A stretch of DNA of 64,000 nucleotides from Heliopora coerulea (Eukaryota; Cnidaria; Anthozoa; Scleralcyonacea; Helioporidae), in assembly GCA_030142905.1 (NCBI GenBank), contig JASJOG010000243.1, forward strand, positions 402,410-466,409. Reading direction: 5' to 3'. Every line of letters starts with the position of its first letter. The stretch's first letter is position 1. The notes under the pieces were generated by a model. The model was not told the DNA's origin. It searched no databases and saw only the letters and a program-made list of their open reading frames with translations. The translations under genes were made by a program, and so were the position numbers. Positions 1 through 11,567 of this stretch are shown one piece after another.

Positions 1-255
1 TTTTTGGGATCTGTTTTATTTTATACTGTTTGATTATTGAAGTCCATTTCTATGTAAGGCATATAAGACATTTCTACTGTGTGAAAAAGATGTAATTTCA
101 GTTGGTTGGGGCAGGGCTCCTGCATCCAGATTAAAAGTGTGATCTTGCCTTGGAAAGGGTTACTGAGTTTGATGGATCAGTTGTGAGTAATATTAAGTTG
201 GACATTGCAGGTCCTTTAACTATTTTAATTATTTACTACAACTTTTTAATTCTAG

Positions 256-3200
256 CTGAGCAAGAGCTAGAAAAATTGCAACGTCAGTATAGGGTGATGG
301 ATGGAGAGAGGAGAGCTTATTGTGAGGAATCCCAGAATATCATCAGAAAACAACAGTATGCCATTTAATTTTTTCAATAATTTGCTAAAGTAGATAGTAT
401 TAACAAGTAATTGTAATGTAGTGTCTTACTGTTCTGGATTCAGACCATTCACTTAAAGTTTATTTTATAGGGATCAAATTTCATTGCTAGACAAAGAGAT
501 AAGAGAACTTCAAAAGGAACTTGGGTTAGCAGGCAGTAAACAGAATTATCAAAGGGTAATCATTGACAAGAACAATTTTAAAAAACTGGTATAAGGAAAT
601 TAACCCATTAAGGCAAAGGTGTCCTTTAGAATTTTATTATGGGTCATGGCTGATGATTTTATTCAATAGCACCAGTACTTGCTTCTAAATAGATTAACTG
701 AAACTTAACTAAAATCAAACAACAATATTGGTAATACTATGTATAACCCTAATTACATATTTATATACTATATCAATATTCACATACTTTGTAGAAGTTG
801 TGAATACTTCTAATTTGCTGAGAACTGGCCTTATTTTTTAGGATAACAAAAATACAGACCATCTTGTAAAGCTCCTTGAAAAGCAAAGTAAGTAACATTT
901 TCATGTGTCATTTTGATTTATTTTCTACATTACCTTTTATTGCAATTATACCATGTGAACTAATTATGTTTAAACTTCCAAATCCTTAAAGGAACCTCTG
1001 TGATTCAAAGAATGAGTTTATTGTTTATTAGTGGAAGTTTTTGCATGCTTATTTACTTGCAGAACAGAAGTGAAACCTTTACTGATGCTTTTGCAGTGGA
1101 AGTGATTATGAGTGAAGGAGACTTACTGTATGTCATTGAGATTTCCAAATTTTATTTTGCTTTACAGACTTACTGAAAACTCAACATGAAGAAGAGAGAC
1201 AACGCATCCATGAACTTGATAACCAAGTATGATAAACATGACTAAGTATCATTATTTAATAAGCTATGATGTTTAAGTCTGTAGCCAAATGCTAACATGT
1301 TAGCAGTGTTAGTTTCATACCTAAGTAATTAAGGCCCTTATTTATTAATTTATAATATTTTGTATCTTCACATTCAGCAGTTCCTTAACATTTTGGTTTT
1401 AAGAAATACCTGTTGCCATAGTTTTCTAGTGTGTTCGGATATTGTGATTCAAACACCAGAGATTGTTTGAGGCTGGAGAAAAGTTTGGAAAAAACAGCAG
1501 CCACCAGATGTGGGGATTTTTTTAACTTTTCAAAAGTTGTTAAACATCCTGTGCTGTATGTCTTTGTATTACATTAGTCAAGCTTAAAAAAACACATTAA
1601 TTTGGTATTTCTTCTTCAAAATAATTGAAACAAATGAGCAGCACAAACATTGGATACTCCTATCCAAACTCTAGTACTAACCAATCAGAGTTTGTGTACA
1701 GTGTGACTTATTTTATAATTTTAATTTATTTGATTGATGGATGAATGATCAGATGGTTTGATAGCTGGTCAGAATGATGGATGAAGAAATGGAAAGACTT
1801 ATTGTCTGAATTGACTGATTGATTGATCAGCTGTTTGGTGGGTCTATTAAGGGGTTCAGTTTGTCAATTGATTTGTGAGTTGGTTGGTTGGTTAGTTGGT
1901 TGGTTGGTTGGTTGATTTGATATGGTTGTTTAAGTAGCAAGTTGTTGAATTAATCTAGTTTTAATTAATCATTTATTTAGATAAGGCAAATGGAGAGAGC
2001 GAAAACCAGGGAAAGGAAGAATATGGGAGGGTAAGATTTTTGACAATGTAATAAGAATTAAAATTGGATTATCAATAGTGACAGTTAGTGCACGCAAGAA
2101 AAATCCAGCACAACTTCTGTAAAATCACTTAAGCCTAGGACAACCATTCTATTCTTATTTGGAATGAGGACTTTGTAAGAATTTTACTTGTGAAGTACAG
2201 AACATGTCTTTGATCTGGATCCTTTGTCTATCCCTCTGTGTCAGGAGAGATTCAGTTGTACAAATCCTTTAACGACTTGTAAATCAATGTGTCTGCGCAG
2301 TTGTTGACACCTTAGGAAAAAAAACGTGAAGTCTTGCAAGCATTTGAAATTGATGGCAAGTAACTGCAGGAAAGCTAACAGATAGACAAACAACAGATAC
2401 TTCAACAAGTGGAAATGTGCATAAATTATTTATTGGTGAACTTCGGGCTTTTGGAGGTTTGAAACAATAGATAACTTCTTAGATTAATTTTAAATTTGTG
2501 GTTCTTTACTGCAGAGTCCATATGCAACAGCAAGTTCAAGTTCAGATCCAGAAACGAGTTCGTGTCTTGGAAAACCGTTTAGACAAGGTACATGGCTCTT
2601 TGGAGCCTCTTGGAGTCCAGTATGCCGGAAAGCACAGAGTACTTCAGTTAGTAACAGTTCCTTGGGGAGAAAGTCTTTCGAGTTTATCAGACCTGTTGAA
2701 CATTATGAACACGTTGTGCATTCAGGAATTTAATATGGAGAAATTGGCACCTGTTTTCAACTTTAATATTTTTCGTCTGCTTCCTAGGCGAATTCCTTCT
2801 TTAAACAACCATTTTTACAATCCGTAAACAATTTTGGATTTTATGCGTCGAGCTTCATGTTCCGGTTCCGTTGCACAGCAATGAACCTGAAATTCAGCAA
2901 GATTTTCATTTGTTGTAATTTTCCTAGACTTGTTACAGTTAATTGAAGAAAATCAAATGCCTAGATTATTCTTTCATTATGGCCATTTTCTGCCTTTTAT
3001 GGATTAAATGTAGCTACTTCGTACGCAATATAGTTGTAAAGAGAATACCAGACTTAAGCCCAGTTCAAATGTCCGAACTTTTCACGCGCCCAATCTAATA
3101 TTAATGAGCAAAATCCTTTATTCAGACTGATTTGCATTTGATTCGGCACATGAAAAGTTCGACGTTTGAACTGGGCCTTAGATATCCTGAATGTTTTTCT

Positions 3201-6200
3201 CTACTCACTATTAAGTTATCGACGCGCAAATCCAGTTTTTTTTTCTGCCATGTGCCGTTATACAGTTCCGTCTGGGATATTGAAAAGTCGAGAGTGTCGC
3301 ATTCTCTTCTTGTAAGATACAGTGTGTGCTCTCCGACAGCTTCTTTAGACGATTTGGTGTTTGCCATGTTTATTTAATGTCGTAAGAATAGAATACTACG
3401 TAGACAGTGATAAATAAGGCAAAAACTAAAAAGGTTGATAACTGCCGTGACTGATCTCAGAGGATTCCAACGTTTCCAGCAAAGGTTTTGTGAGAACACG
3501 GTTCTTTCTCTGACGAGGGGTCTTTGCTCGAAACGTTGGAATTCTTTGAGATTAGTCACAGTAGTTATCAACCTTTTAACTTTTTCCCTTATTTAATGTC
3601 AGGTCTCGGAAGATTCTTCACACTGTAACATTTTGGGCTCGTCACGTCCAATTAGCCGTGCCGAGACCTACATATACAGAGGTGCTCGCCACGGCTAAAT
3701 TTTACGAAGTCCGCACCGTTTACACTGTGAAAATCATCCGTTTCGCGCCCAAAAATAGCGGCATCCGTGGCAAAATTTTAGCCGTGCCGTGCCCAAAATG
3801 TTAACAATGTAAACGGGGGTAGAGTCTTTGTTCCTGTTTGATGTTTGAGGAAACATGAGAGCTTGGATATATTGAAGTAGATGAACGATCTTCAAGCTCG
3901 ATACTCAGAAAATGATTTCTGAACCCCAGCTAACCGGTCATCAGAAGGTTGCGGGTTCGATCCCCGTCTGGGGCTCAGAAATCATTTTCTGAGTATCGAG
4001 CTTGAAGATCGTTCATCTACTTCAGTCTTTGTTCCCTTAGTTTTAATAGTCCAATCAGCCTGGGCCAGGCGTACGGTGAATCGAAGTGAAACATGTCATT
4101 TTGCTGATGCGGCTGATTTAGTGATCGTGCGAGTTTGATCGATGAAAAATCATTCTTTACCACACTTACAGCATACCTGCTATTATGTACTGAACTTAGC
4201 CGAAGCTTTTTTGCTATTTTCAAACCAATTTTTAAGCACACAATTTTTAATTCAGAAGGGTGCATTTTCGTTTTGAAAAAGGCGCAAAGTGTGCACTACC
4301 GGACAAAACTAAATATGTTGTCTCTCTTATTTTTCTTCCTAGAAAACTACACAATTCAACAACTTTTTAGCCGAAAACGGAAAACTAAGAGATGAGATCG
4401 ACCACGCGAGGAAAGTAAGAACTATTTTTGAAGGAGAGTACAAGAAACTGGAAGGCAGCTTGGCGGAACTGAAGAGGGAAATGGGTGAAATTATTGAGGC
4501 TTCATCAGCCGCGTACGATGCCAGGTAAAATTGAAGTAGAATATCTTTCTGTGGTAGCCTTCCTATGCTTGGCGGTCCACTACAACCTTTCAGTCTTTCC
4601 AGTAAGGATCTTGAGAAAGCTGTTACTTTAGATTGAATTCAACCTTTATTTGAAGTCACCCAAAACGCTCTAAAAATGCATTTTGTTGCTATTACCAAAA
4701 AGGTACATTTTCTCGGGAAATACTCAATTATATTTTGTTATGACAAAAATCATCTCCCCAAATGAGGTTCCCCCAGGGTTGTGAACTTATCAGTGATCCA
4801 TTGCTGTTTGTACGATAATTTTGACATGGCAATTGAATGTCAAACTTTCTTTTACTGACTGTAAATCTGCAGCCAAATTGTTGTGCCAGTGATCAGCGGT
4901 CTCTTCCTGATTTAGGGACGAAGCGCAATCAAAAATGATCGCGTTGAAAGAAAAAGCTGACAAGGATTTAGTCCAGTACAACATGGAGTTGAAAGAATTA
5001 ATGAGGATCATTGACCACGATCGTAAATTGAAAGAATTTATGCGAATCAAAGGAGAAGAACGCACGGAAATGGCCGAAAAGGACCAAGGATTAAAACAAC
5101 GAAAGAAGGAATTTGATAAAGACAAAGGAGATCGTGAAGAAACTGTGGAGGTATCGTTTTGTTGGACTTCTGGGGATGTATATTGATTGATAGGGATGGG
5201 AGGGGACATCAGAAGATAGCCAGGTTAATGTAGTATAGGACAGAATAGGGTATGATAAGTCGGAGCTAGTTGAACAGTGATATTGATGTTTTGAAAAGCT
5301 GTATTCAAACATTAATAGTCAAATCACGAGTTATCCACCTCACTGTGTTATTTGAGGGAAAGAATTTAAGTTTGGTTGTATGTTAAAGTTTCATTTTATC
5401 ACAAGAGACATCGCGCTTAAGTACTCTTCCTTCTGGCCCGAAATAGACTGAAGTTTTTTTATAATTACTAATTTTATCGCTCTTTGTTTTTTTTAATCTT
5501 GCATCGTGGTGTTATGTCTCTCTTTTTATCTTTCCAATTAGTCGTACGAAGAGGCTTTCGAGAAGTTAAAAGAAGCCACAGAAATCGATGACATAGATCT
5601 TTTGGTCAGCAAATTTATTGAAGTAGAAGACAAAAACTTTGCGTTATTCAACTACGTCAACGAGTTGAACAATGATATTGAGATACTGCAAGAACAGATC
5701 AATTTGGTAAGTGGGATAATAACAAATGGTATGATTATAGACTTATTTCTTTACGTGCATATTCACCTGCTAAGGGGGAATATACCACAAAACTTTAAAG
5801 CTTTTTCCATCAAAGGTTTCGGAAGAAAGAGGTCTGTGGTAGAACTTTGGTGGTTGTAAGACGGTATACAAGCCGTGTTAATTGATATTTCGTTTGGATA
5901 TAAAGAAAGACAACCTTGTATCACTTTATGTATCGTTCTACCTAATTGCTGCGTTCCTCCTTTCTTGAGACAAGAGAAATTTAATTCTTAAAGTACACCC
6001 ACAGACCATTCTTCATCAAGTCGAAAAATGATGTCTTTGCCTACTTGGATTAAAACCTTAAGTTTGTAATTTGGCCGACGATCTATAACTACGGCTTCCC
6101 CGAAGAGACTTACAGCTATCGAAATATGGTTGTGCTAATGCCCATCGAACCAGACGTCTTAGGCGTTCTAACTTCTAATACACCAATAGCAGTTGAAGCA

Positions 6201-9198
6201 TTTATTAGAAATTGAATCATCAATTACTTGATGGTAAATGGTTTCGTATGAGTATAATTCATACGAGTTTTGTTATATCATGGTTTGACTTTTTCGTAGG
6301 TTCAAGCGGATATTGACCAGTTCAAGAGTGAAGGAATTGACATGGAGAGTCAGCGAAAAGCAATCTTACGAAAACTTGAGGATGATTTGAGCAAAGCGTC
6401 GACAGCTGCTGGGGAATATGATGAAATTTACCGGGGAACACATAAGATTATCGAGCAGCTTAAAGATGGTAAGAAAAACTCTTATGATCTGCATCATACT
6501 TTCGTATATAGAAATAAAGTAGAAGAGTGCCTTTATTTATACTGGATAACCCTGTCAGCTAGCTAAGCTGTTCTCCCTAGAGGTCCAGTAAGGGCCACCC
6601 CTCATGGGTCCAGTGGTACGACAGGAGGAAACCGGGGTACCCGGAGAAAATGTGCTTGGTTTGTTTGGGTGAAACTGCACAACACTCTTCTCATAAAATA
6701 ATTGACGTTAAATAATTAAGAAACATGAAGTTCGTATAACTTTCCCAACAAAACTGTCCTCCTTTAAATTTTTCTTCTTAATTGTGTTTTTTGTTTTCGA
6801 TCGAGATCATTATCTTCAGGATTGTGTGGCTTTGTTTTTATTCATTTTCAGGAATCGATTCCTTGTTTAAAAAAATCAACTGTGATAAATCAGTGATAAG
6901 CGATATGTTGGGTGGAGTGGCAGGAGCGACGGAAGGAAACATGATGCAGGTAAATAACAACGATCAGAACAAACCAGTAGAGGTTGGCCGAAGGACGAAG
7001 CTGCTCAAGTCTTGTCTTATTGGATTAACACCGATATTCCGCCCTGATAAGACAATTCTTCCTTTACTTTGTCATAAGCTGTCAGTTATAGCTTCGAACT
7101 TTGATAGTGTGCTCTGTGGAGGCTGTTTAGATCAACTTGTGTTGCTCCATAAGTCTTCCCACGTTGCAGTATCACTCAGACGTTCGTCGAGATAGGACTC
7201 TCCTGAAGTCATCTACCGCAATTTGTGTTGTTCTCTGAAGACACCTCCACCCAACAAACAAAACTCTGCAAACACGGGTTGTCGAACTCAAGTTAACGCA
7301 TGTGAACATCGCCTAAACAGTTTGCCAACTGTTGTTGCGAACGTTTGCGAACCTGTGTTTGTAAACCTTTTTTTTTTGTCTGAAAGCACCTCGCGTTTTT
7401 CACAAACAAAGTGAACTTCACATTTTCACATGGCTAGTTTTGGAAATGTCTTTAACATATCTAAGGTTTCTTGTGGTACAGATAACTTTATCTTTTCCCT
7501 ATAATAACTGACAGTTAAATAATTAGCCCTTTGGTGATTGTTACGTTTCTTTCTTGCTTGACGCAGTATCTAGGTATTATTGAACAACGTACCAACGAGC
7601 TCTTGCAAGGATACGCCTACAAAAATGCAAAGGTCAGTAAACTGCAAATTTTTACACACCGCTTAATTGTAGATCCTTGTTTAGTTGTTTGGACTATTGC
7701 ACATTTTTAGACCAAAAGAACTCCATAATTATTCCCCTGATCCACAGCTAATGATCGTGATCTTCTACTAACGACGCGCCCGTCCATCTATTACAGTCCA
7801 AACTATGGGATGGAGGACTTGTGGTTAAATCCAATCACAACTTAATGAATTATGGTATTTCGAAAAAAATTACAGAACAGTTCAAGTTGAAGCATGTTTT
7901 TTATGGCTAATTTCCTGCAGTATTCTTACTTCAATCATTTCTTTGGTGACTGAAGAGCCCAGTTTTTTTATTCCCCGCAAATAATTTACACACAACTTCT
8001 TTCTGGATCGCTCCCACTGGTAAAACTTGATGGAATAACATCAACAAACAGTGGCAATTAGCCATAATATCAGATAGTTCGAACTTATTTCGTTAAAATT
8101 TCCAGTCTGGTGAAGGTGGTCAGTTTATTACATTTCTACTAAGTGAATACAACATGAATGATAATCATATGAACTACCTTTTTCTTAACTGTGAACGTTG
8201 TTTTGGATATTTCAGGAATCTGATCGTGGCGAAGTTTCACCGTTTGGTTTGCTAGGAGGTGGACCGCAGGTCGCTGCAGGGTCGGTGGCCATCGTACCGC
8301 CGACGACTGGTGACGATTACGAATCGGGAGGAAGTTCTGGAGAAAGCGATGAAGAGTGCCGACCAATGACTGCACAGGAATTGAAGAACAAAATTATGAA
8401 AAGCGTAGGTTTTGTTCTTCATAAATCTGTCGTAAGTTGTAAATTTAGGGAAACTGTGCGCTGAAATATTATGGTGAGCCCAGTTTTGATTATTCTGCCA
8501 CATGCCCATATAACTCCAAACTAGGCAGAGTAGGAATGGATAGGAAATGTGAGTTGAAAGTTAAGCATTTTCCCTATTACGATGGATCAACAGCAATTGA
8601 AATTAACCACAGAAATTTGGCTTTGCTAAATTAGCCTGAAATCTTGGCATAAAAATTTATAGAAGTTTGACAGAATTCCTGTAAAAGTAGTATTTCATTC
8701 GATGGAATCTTGAAAACGTCAATCAGAAAGAGGAATCCCGGACTATATTCTGTTGTATACTGAACGTCTATTTTCTGAAAAAATTAGAATTGTCTGTTAG
8801 AATATCAAACTGGTATTAAAAAAATATCAGAATTGTTCTGCTGCGTAGGCACTACTGAATTAAAGTAATAAAAGTTGAACTGTTTCCAGGGGAGCTCCGC
8901 CTGTGACGAGTAAAGTCGTCTGGTGTTAGCCAGAGTAAAATAATAGAAGTTTTATCCTGCCAGGAAAGAGTTAAAGTAGCGCTCTGTTAAAAAACGAGAG
9001 AAGAAGGTACTGAAGTTTCGAGCAGAAGCTCTTCCTACGAGTCAGATGCCTCCATTTGATGGCTTAGTTCTTTGAAGCTATTTCTCTGCTCCAATCTTTC
9101 CGTAGATTAACCGAAGAGAGGTTCAACCGAAGAAAACTGACCGTCCATTGTCCGCCCGCTCAGACGAAAGAGGAGCCAGCAGACGTAAAAAGAAGTAA
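256..9198 (+). CDS. ODAD1: Outer dynein arm docking complex coiled-coil protein, ODAD1/CCDC63-like (5' end outside window)
   Basis: Coiled-coil subunit of the complex that anchors outer dynein arms to axonemal doublet microtubules in motile cilia. I read 14 exons in consistent phase: 256-355, 471-555, 842-887, 1168-1226, 1981-2030, 2515-2587, 4343-4524, 4916-5150, 5542-5706, 6300-6468, 6852-6949, 7567-7632, 8216-8404 and 9106-9198 (stop). They encode about 535 residues, nearly all charged heptad-like helix. The block with FALFNYVNELNNDIEILQEQ in exon 9 is the part I recognise from the CCDC63/CCDC114 (ODAD1) family. The tail is disordered, rich in Gly, Ser and acidic residues, and ends in basic residues. 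The N-terminal exons lie upstream of the window. CCDC63 and CCDC114 are vertebrate paralogues, so an invertebrate copy may be ancestral to both. The intron at 2588-4342 is packed with foldback insertions. Confidence 0.8.
3053..3181. mobile_element. Short MITE-like element with ~30-bp terminal inverted repeats
   Basis: The two ends are imperfect inverted repeats about 30 bp long: the left begins near CTTAAGCCCAGTTCAAA and the right ends with TTTGAACTGGGCCTTAG. No coding capacity. It lies in the ODAD1-like intron. No target duplication was identified with confidence. Confidence 0.6.
3382..3588 (+). mobile_element. Hammerhead-like foldback insertion flanked by 12-bp duplication
   Basis: The insertion is flanked by TTATTTAATGTC at 3370-3381 and 3589-3600. 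Its arms (about 3414-3470 and 3535-3588) are imperfect inverted repeats. The right half carries a hammerhead-like core: CTGACGA at 3510-3516, a short stem II, GAAA at 3530-3533, palindromic ACGT for stem III, and TTCT (3506-3509) able to pair with GGAA (3538-3541) as stem I. Inferred to be a non-autonomous retroelement related to the Penelope-like copy at 42.6 kb. Confidence 0.7.
3619..3812. mobile_element. MITE-like element with inverted ends
   Basis: The left end (near 3621, CACTGTAACATTTTGGGC) and right end (GCCCAAAATGTTAACAATG, ending near 3809) are inverted repeats of each other. The interior has several inverted copies of a GCCGTG(C/G) motif. No ORF. It sits between two other insertions in the same intron. 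Confidence 0.55.
3835..4023. mobile_element. Foldback with perfect 50-bp arms around a tRNA 3'-half-like core, flanked by 12-bp duplication
   Basis: The arms 3873-3922 and 3975-4024 are exact reverse complements over 50 bp. The 52-bp loop holds CCCCAG...CTGGGG, which pair like an acceptor stem, and a T-arm/box B-like GCGGGTTCGATCCCCGT. No box A is visible. AGTCTTTGTTCC flanks the unit at 3823-3834 and 4024-4035, consistent with insertion by target-primed reverse transcription. The perfect arms suggest a recent event. Confidence 0.75.
6529..6702 (-). repeat. Fragment of tRNA-derived SINE
   Basis: It matches the body of the longer copies at 13259-13556 and 32404-32850 (shared block starting CTTTATTTATACTGGATAAC and continuing through CTCCCTAGAGGTCCAGT). 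The tRNA-like head is missing. It lies in an ODAD1-like intron. Confidence 0.65.
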
Positions 9199-10926
9199 AA
9201 GAATTTCCAGGAAATGTCGCCATAACTAATATTGCATGTACGTCGAATTCCAGTCCCCGCTCCTTCGCTTCATTTTCTCACACAAGTTTTCTTCTTTGGA
9301 ATAACCGAGAGATTTAGGAATGACATGCCATTGTCACCCTCCTGTGGCGTTTGTTTTCGAGAAGTTCTATACACCATGTAAACTTCTTTAATCACAAGCA
9401 CCGAAACCCTGCTTGCGTTTCTCAAAACCTTATAAAACTCATAAATAATTCATCAAGAAAAAACAAAAGAATTTAAAGTTTAATCAGCTGTTGTAATTGT
9501 GATACAACCACTGATTTACACGAACTTTTTTGTGATATTTTCTCTACTAAAATCGTTGGAATATTTACCATTTTTGAAGAACAGGAATGTCTACATGCAA
9601 TCGTATCATAAATACTTCGTGTCGGTGTTGTATCAGACATATAATCACTCGCTTTCGGCTTGTGCTTGTACACTCGTGTTTTATATCCGATACAACACCG
9701 CCGCTCATATTCTAAATAGTACTTCTAGATCATTTTGTAGTCACATGATTATTTGCAGAAGAGCAACCTACAGCTGTGGCCGACGACAAGACTGAAACGT
9801 TCGCATGACGCTTATGTAGTTAGTGTTTACTTCTAAGTAGTTTTGTTTAGCATACGAAGAAGTGAAAAACGTTTTGCACATAAAAAGATTCACACGAGTG
9901 GGATGAGGTCTGAACAACAGTTTAGAAAGTTCGTCACCGCTCAACTTCATTGTAAGTTCTTAAGACTCTATGCTTGCCCATCTTCCGCCTCGCAAAAATT
10001 GATAGGATCAATTTTATGTTTATATCTGCATCAGCTAATATGTGTATCTTACAGCGCTTATAAAATGACTGAGAAGAAAGACGATGCATATGTCTACAGC
10101 ATTCACTGCCCCGTTGTTTCAGCAACAACCTCCACTGATACCCAGTCAGCTGTTTTCAGTTAGTGCATTTACCGAATGGGTTGAGTGACTGAAGTTAAAT
10201 TGCCATAATCTATCTGTGACGTTTTAGAGATGGTAAAACTTATAAAACGCAATGTACATACATGTATTTCTGATGTACCGGATTTACTTGTAGATATCCG
10301 ATACCCTCCAGTAAGAACGTATTTGGATGGGTATTCATGTGCTGTATAGCGTAATTATGCGTGTTGAAACTATGTTGTAGTATAAATAAAGATACACTAA
10401 TATTTCCATTCTGCGTGAATAACTTACAGTAGATTTAATTCGAAATTTTCACGTCTTCAAATTACTGTTTACCAACTGTTTTATTGTTTGAAACTACCCA
10501 ATAACAAGCCATTTTAATTCGTGAACTAGAAAATGACTCTGTAAAATACAATAGAAGGATGAAAAAAATTTAATCTTCGCGAAGATTGTGGAAATGATCT
10601 TCACACTTAAGATTTTCGACGCAAACGGTAATTTCTTATCCTCTACTATGCGATATTCTCACCAATTTCCATTTGAAGAAATTGAAATTGTCTTTCCCCA
10701 TGAAAGAACACCCTCTTCATTCTCCTTGCAATTTCATTACCTTAATTATGTTTGTTTTTTTGCCTTGGGAACGTCAAAATTAGTAATTAGAATTGGTGGA
10801 AGCAAGTAGTTAAGGCAAGTTTAGGCGTGGACCGACCGCAGATGGGAAAAGGGACTGGGGGAAATAAACATGGCTGTAAAACAAGAAGAGGATTTCCGTT
10901 TGTACTTTTACTAAAGGCGAATTCAT
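9199..10926. other. Intergenic spacer between ODAD1-like gene and LIG3
   Basis: AT-rich DNA with no ORF I can support and no recognised repeat family. It should contain the 3' UTR of the upstream gene and the LIG3 promoter. A possible AATAAA signal lies near 10385. No TATA box could be assigned. Confidence 0.6.
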
Positions 10927-11521
10927 ATGCTCCGTACCTTCTTGAATTATGAAGTTAGTATTGTTCAGAGAACTAGAGTAATTTTACAATATTATACCTG
11001 TATTTTTGCCATGGACGAGCCACAATTTTTTGCGGAGTACGCGAAGCAAGGTCGAGCCAAGTGCAAGAATTGCAAAGAAAAGATTGAGAAAAGTGTTCTA
11101 CGAATCGGAAGGCTTGTGCCAAACCCATTCGGCGACGACGGAGGAACGATGAAGGAATGGTATCATATGCCATGTATGTTTGATAAGTTAAGTCGAACAA
11201 GAACTACCACTAAAAGAATCGAGAAAACAGAAGAAGTCGACGGTTTTGCAGATTTACAGGAGGATGACAAACAATCCATAAGGAAGTACATTTCAGGTAT
11301 TGTGTCTGACTTTTTTAATATTTTAGTAGTTTCCTTCTAATGAGTCCGCCTTTTAGACAGATGTATTGTTCATTGCATGCGTCTGAAAAGTCAAAATGTA
11401 CGATAGAAAAACCTAACTTCAGGTAGAATTTAAATATTTAAGCTATGTAGTGTACATAATCTTATCAGTTATATATTTAAGGTATTATACATTTAATATT
11501 TAAGTTGTGTATTATATATAG

Positions 11522-11567
<46 letters not shown>

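Noticed and set aside
3923..3974. Candidate tRNA gene at the tRNA-like T-arm
   Set aside because: Only the 3' half is present; no D-arm, box A or full acceptor stem.
10588..10809. 73-codon plus ORF before LIG3
   Set aside because: No family resemblance, no splice or promoter support.
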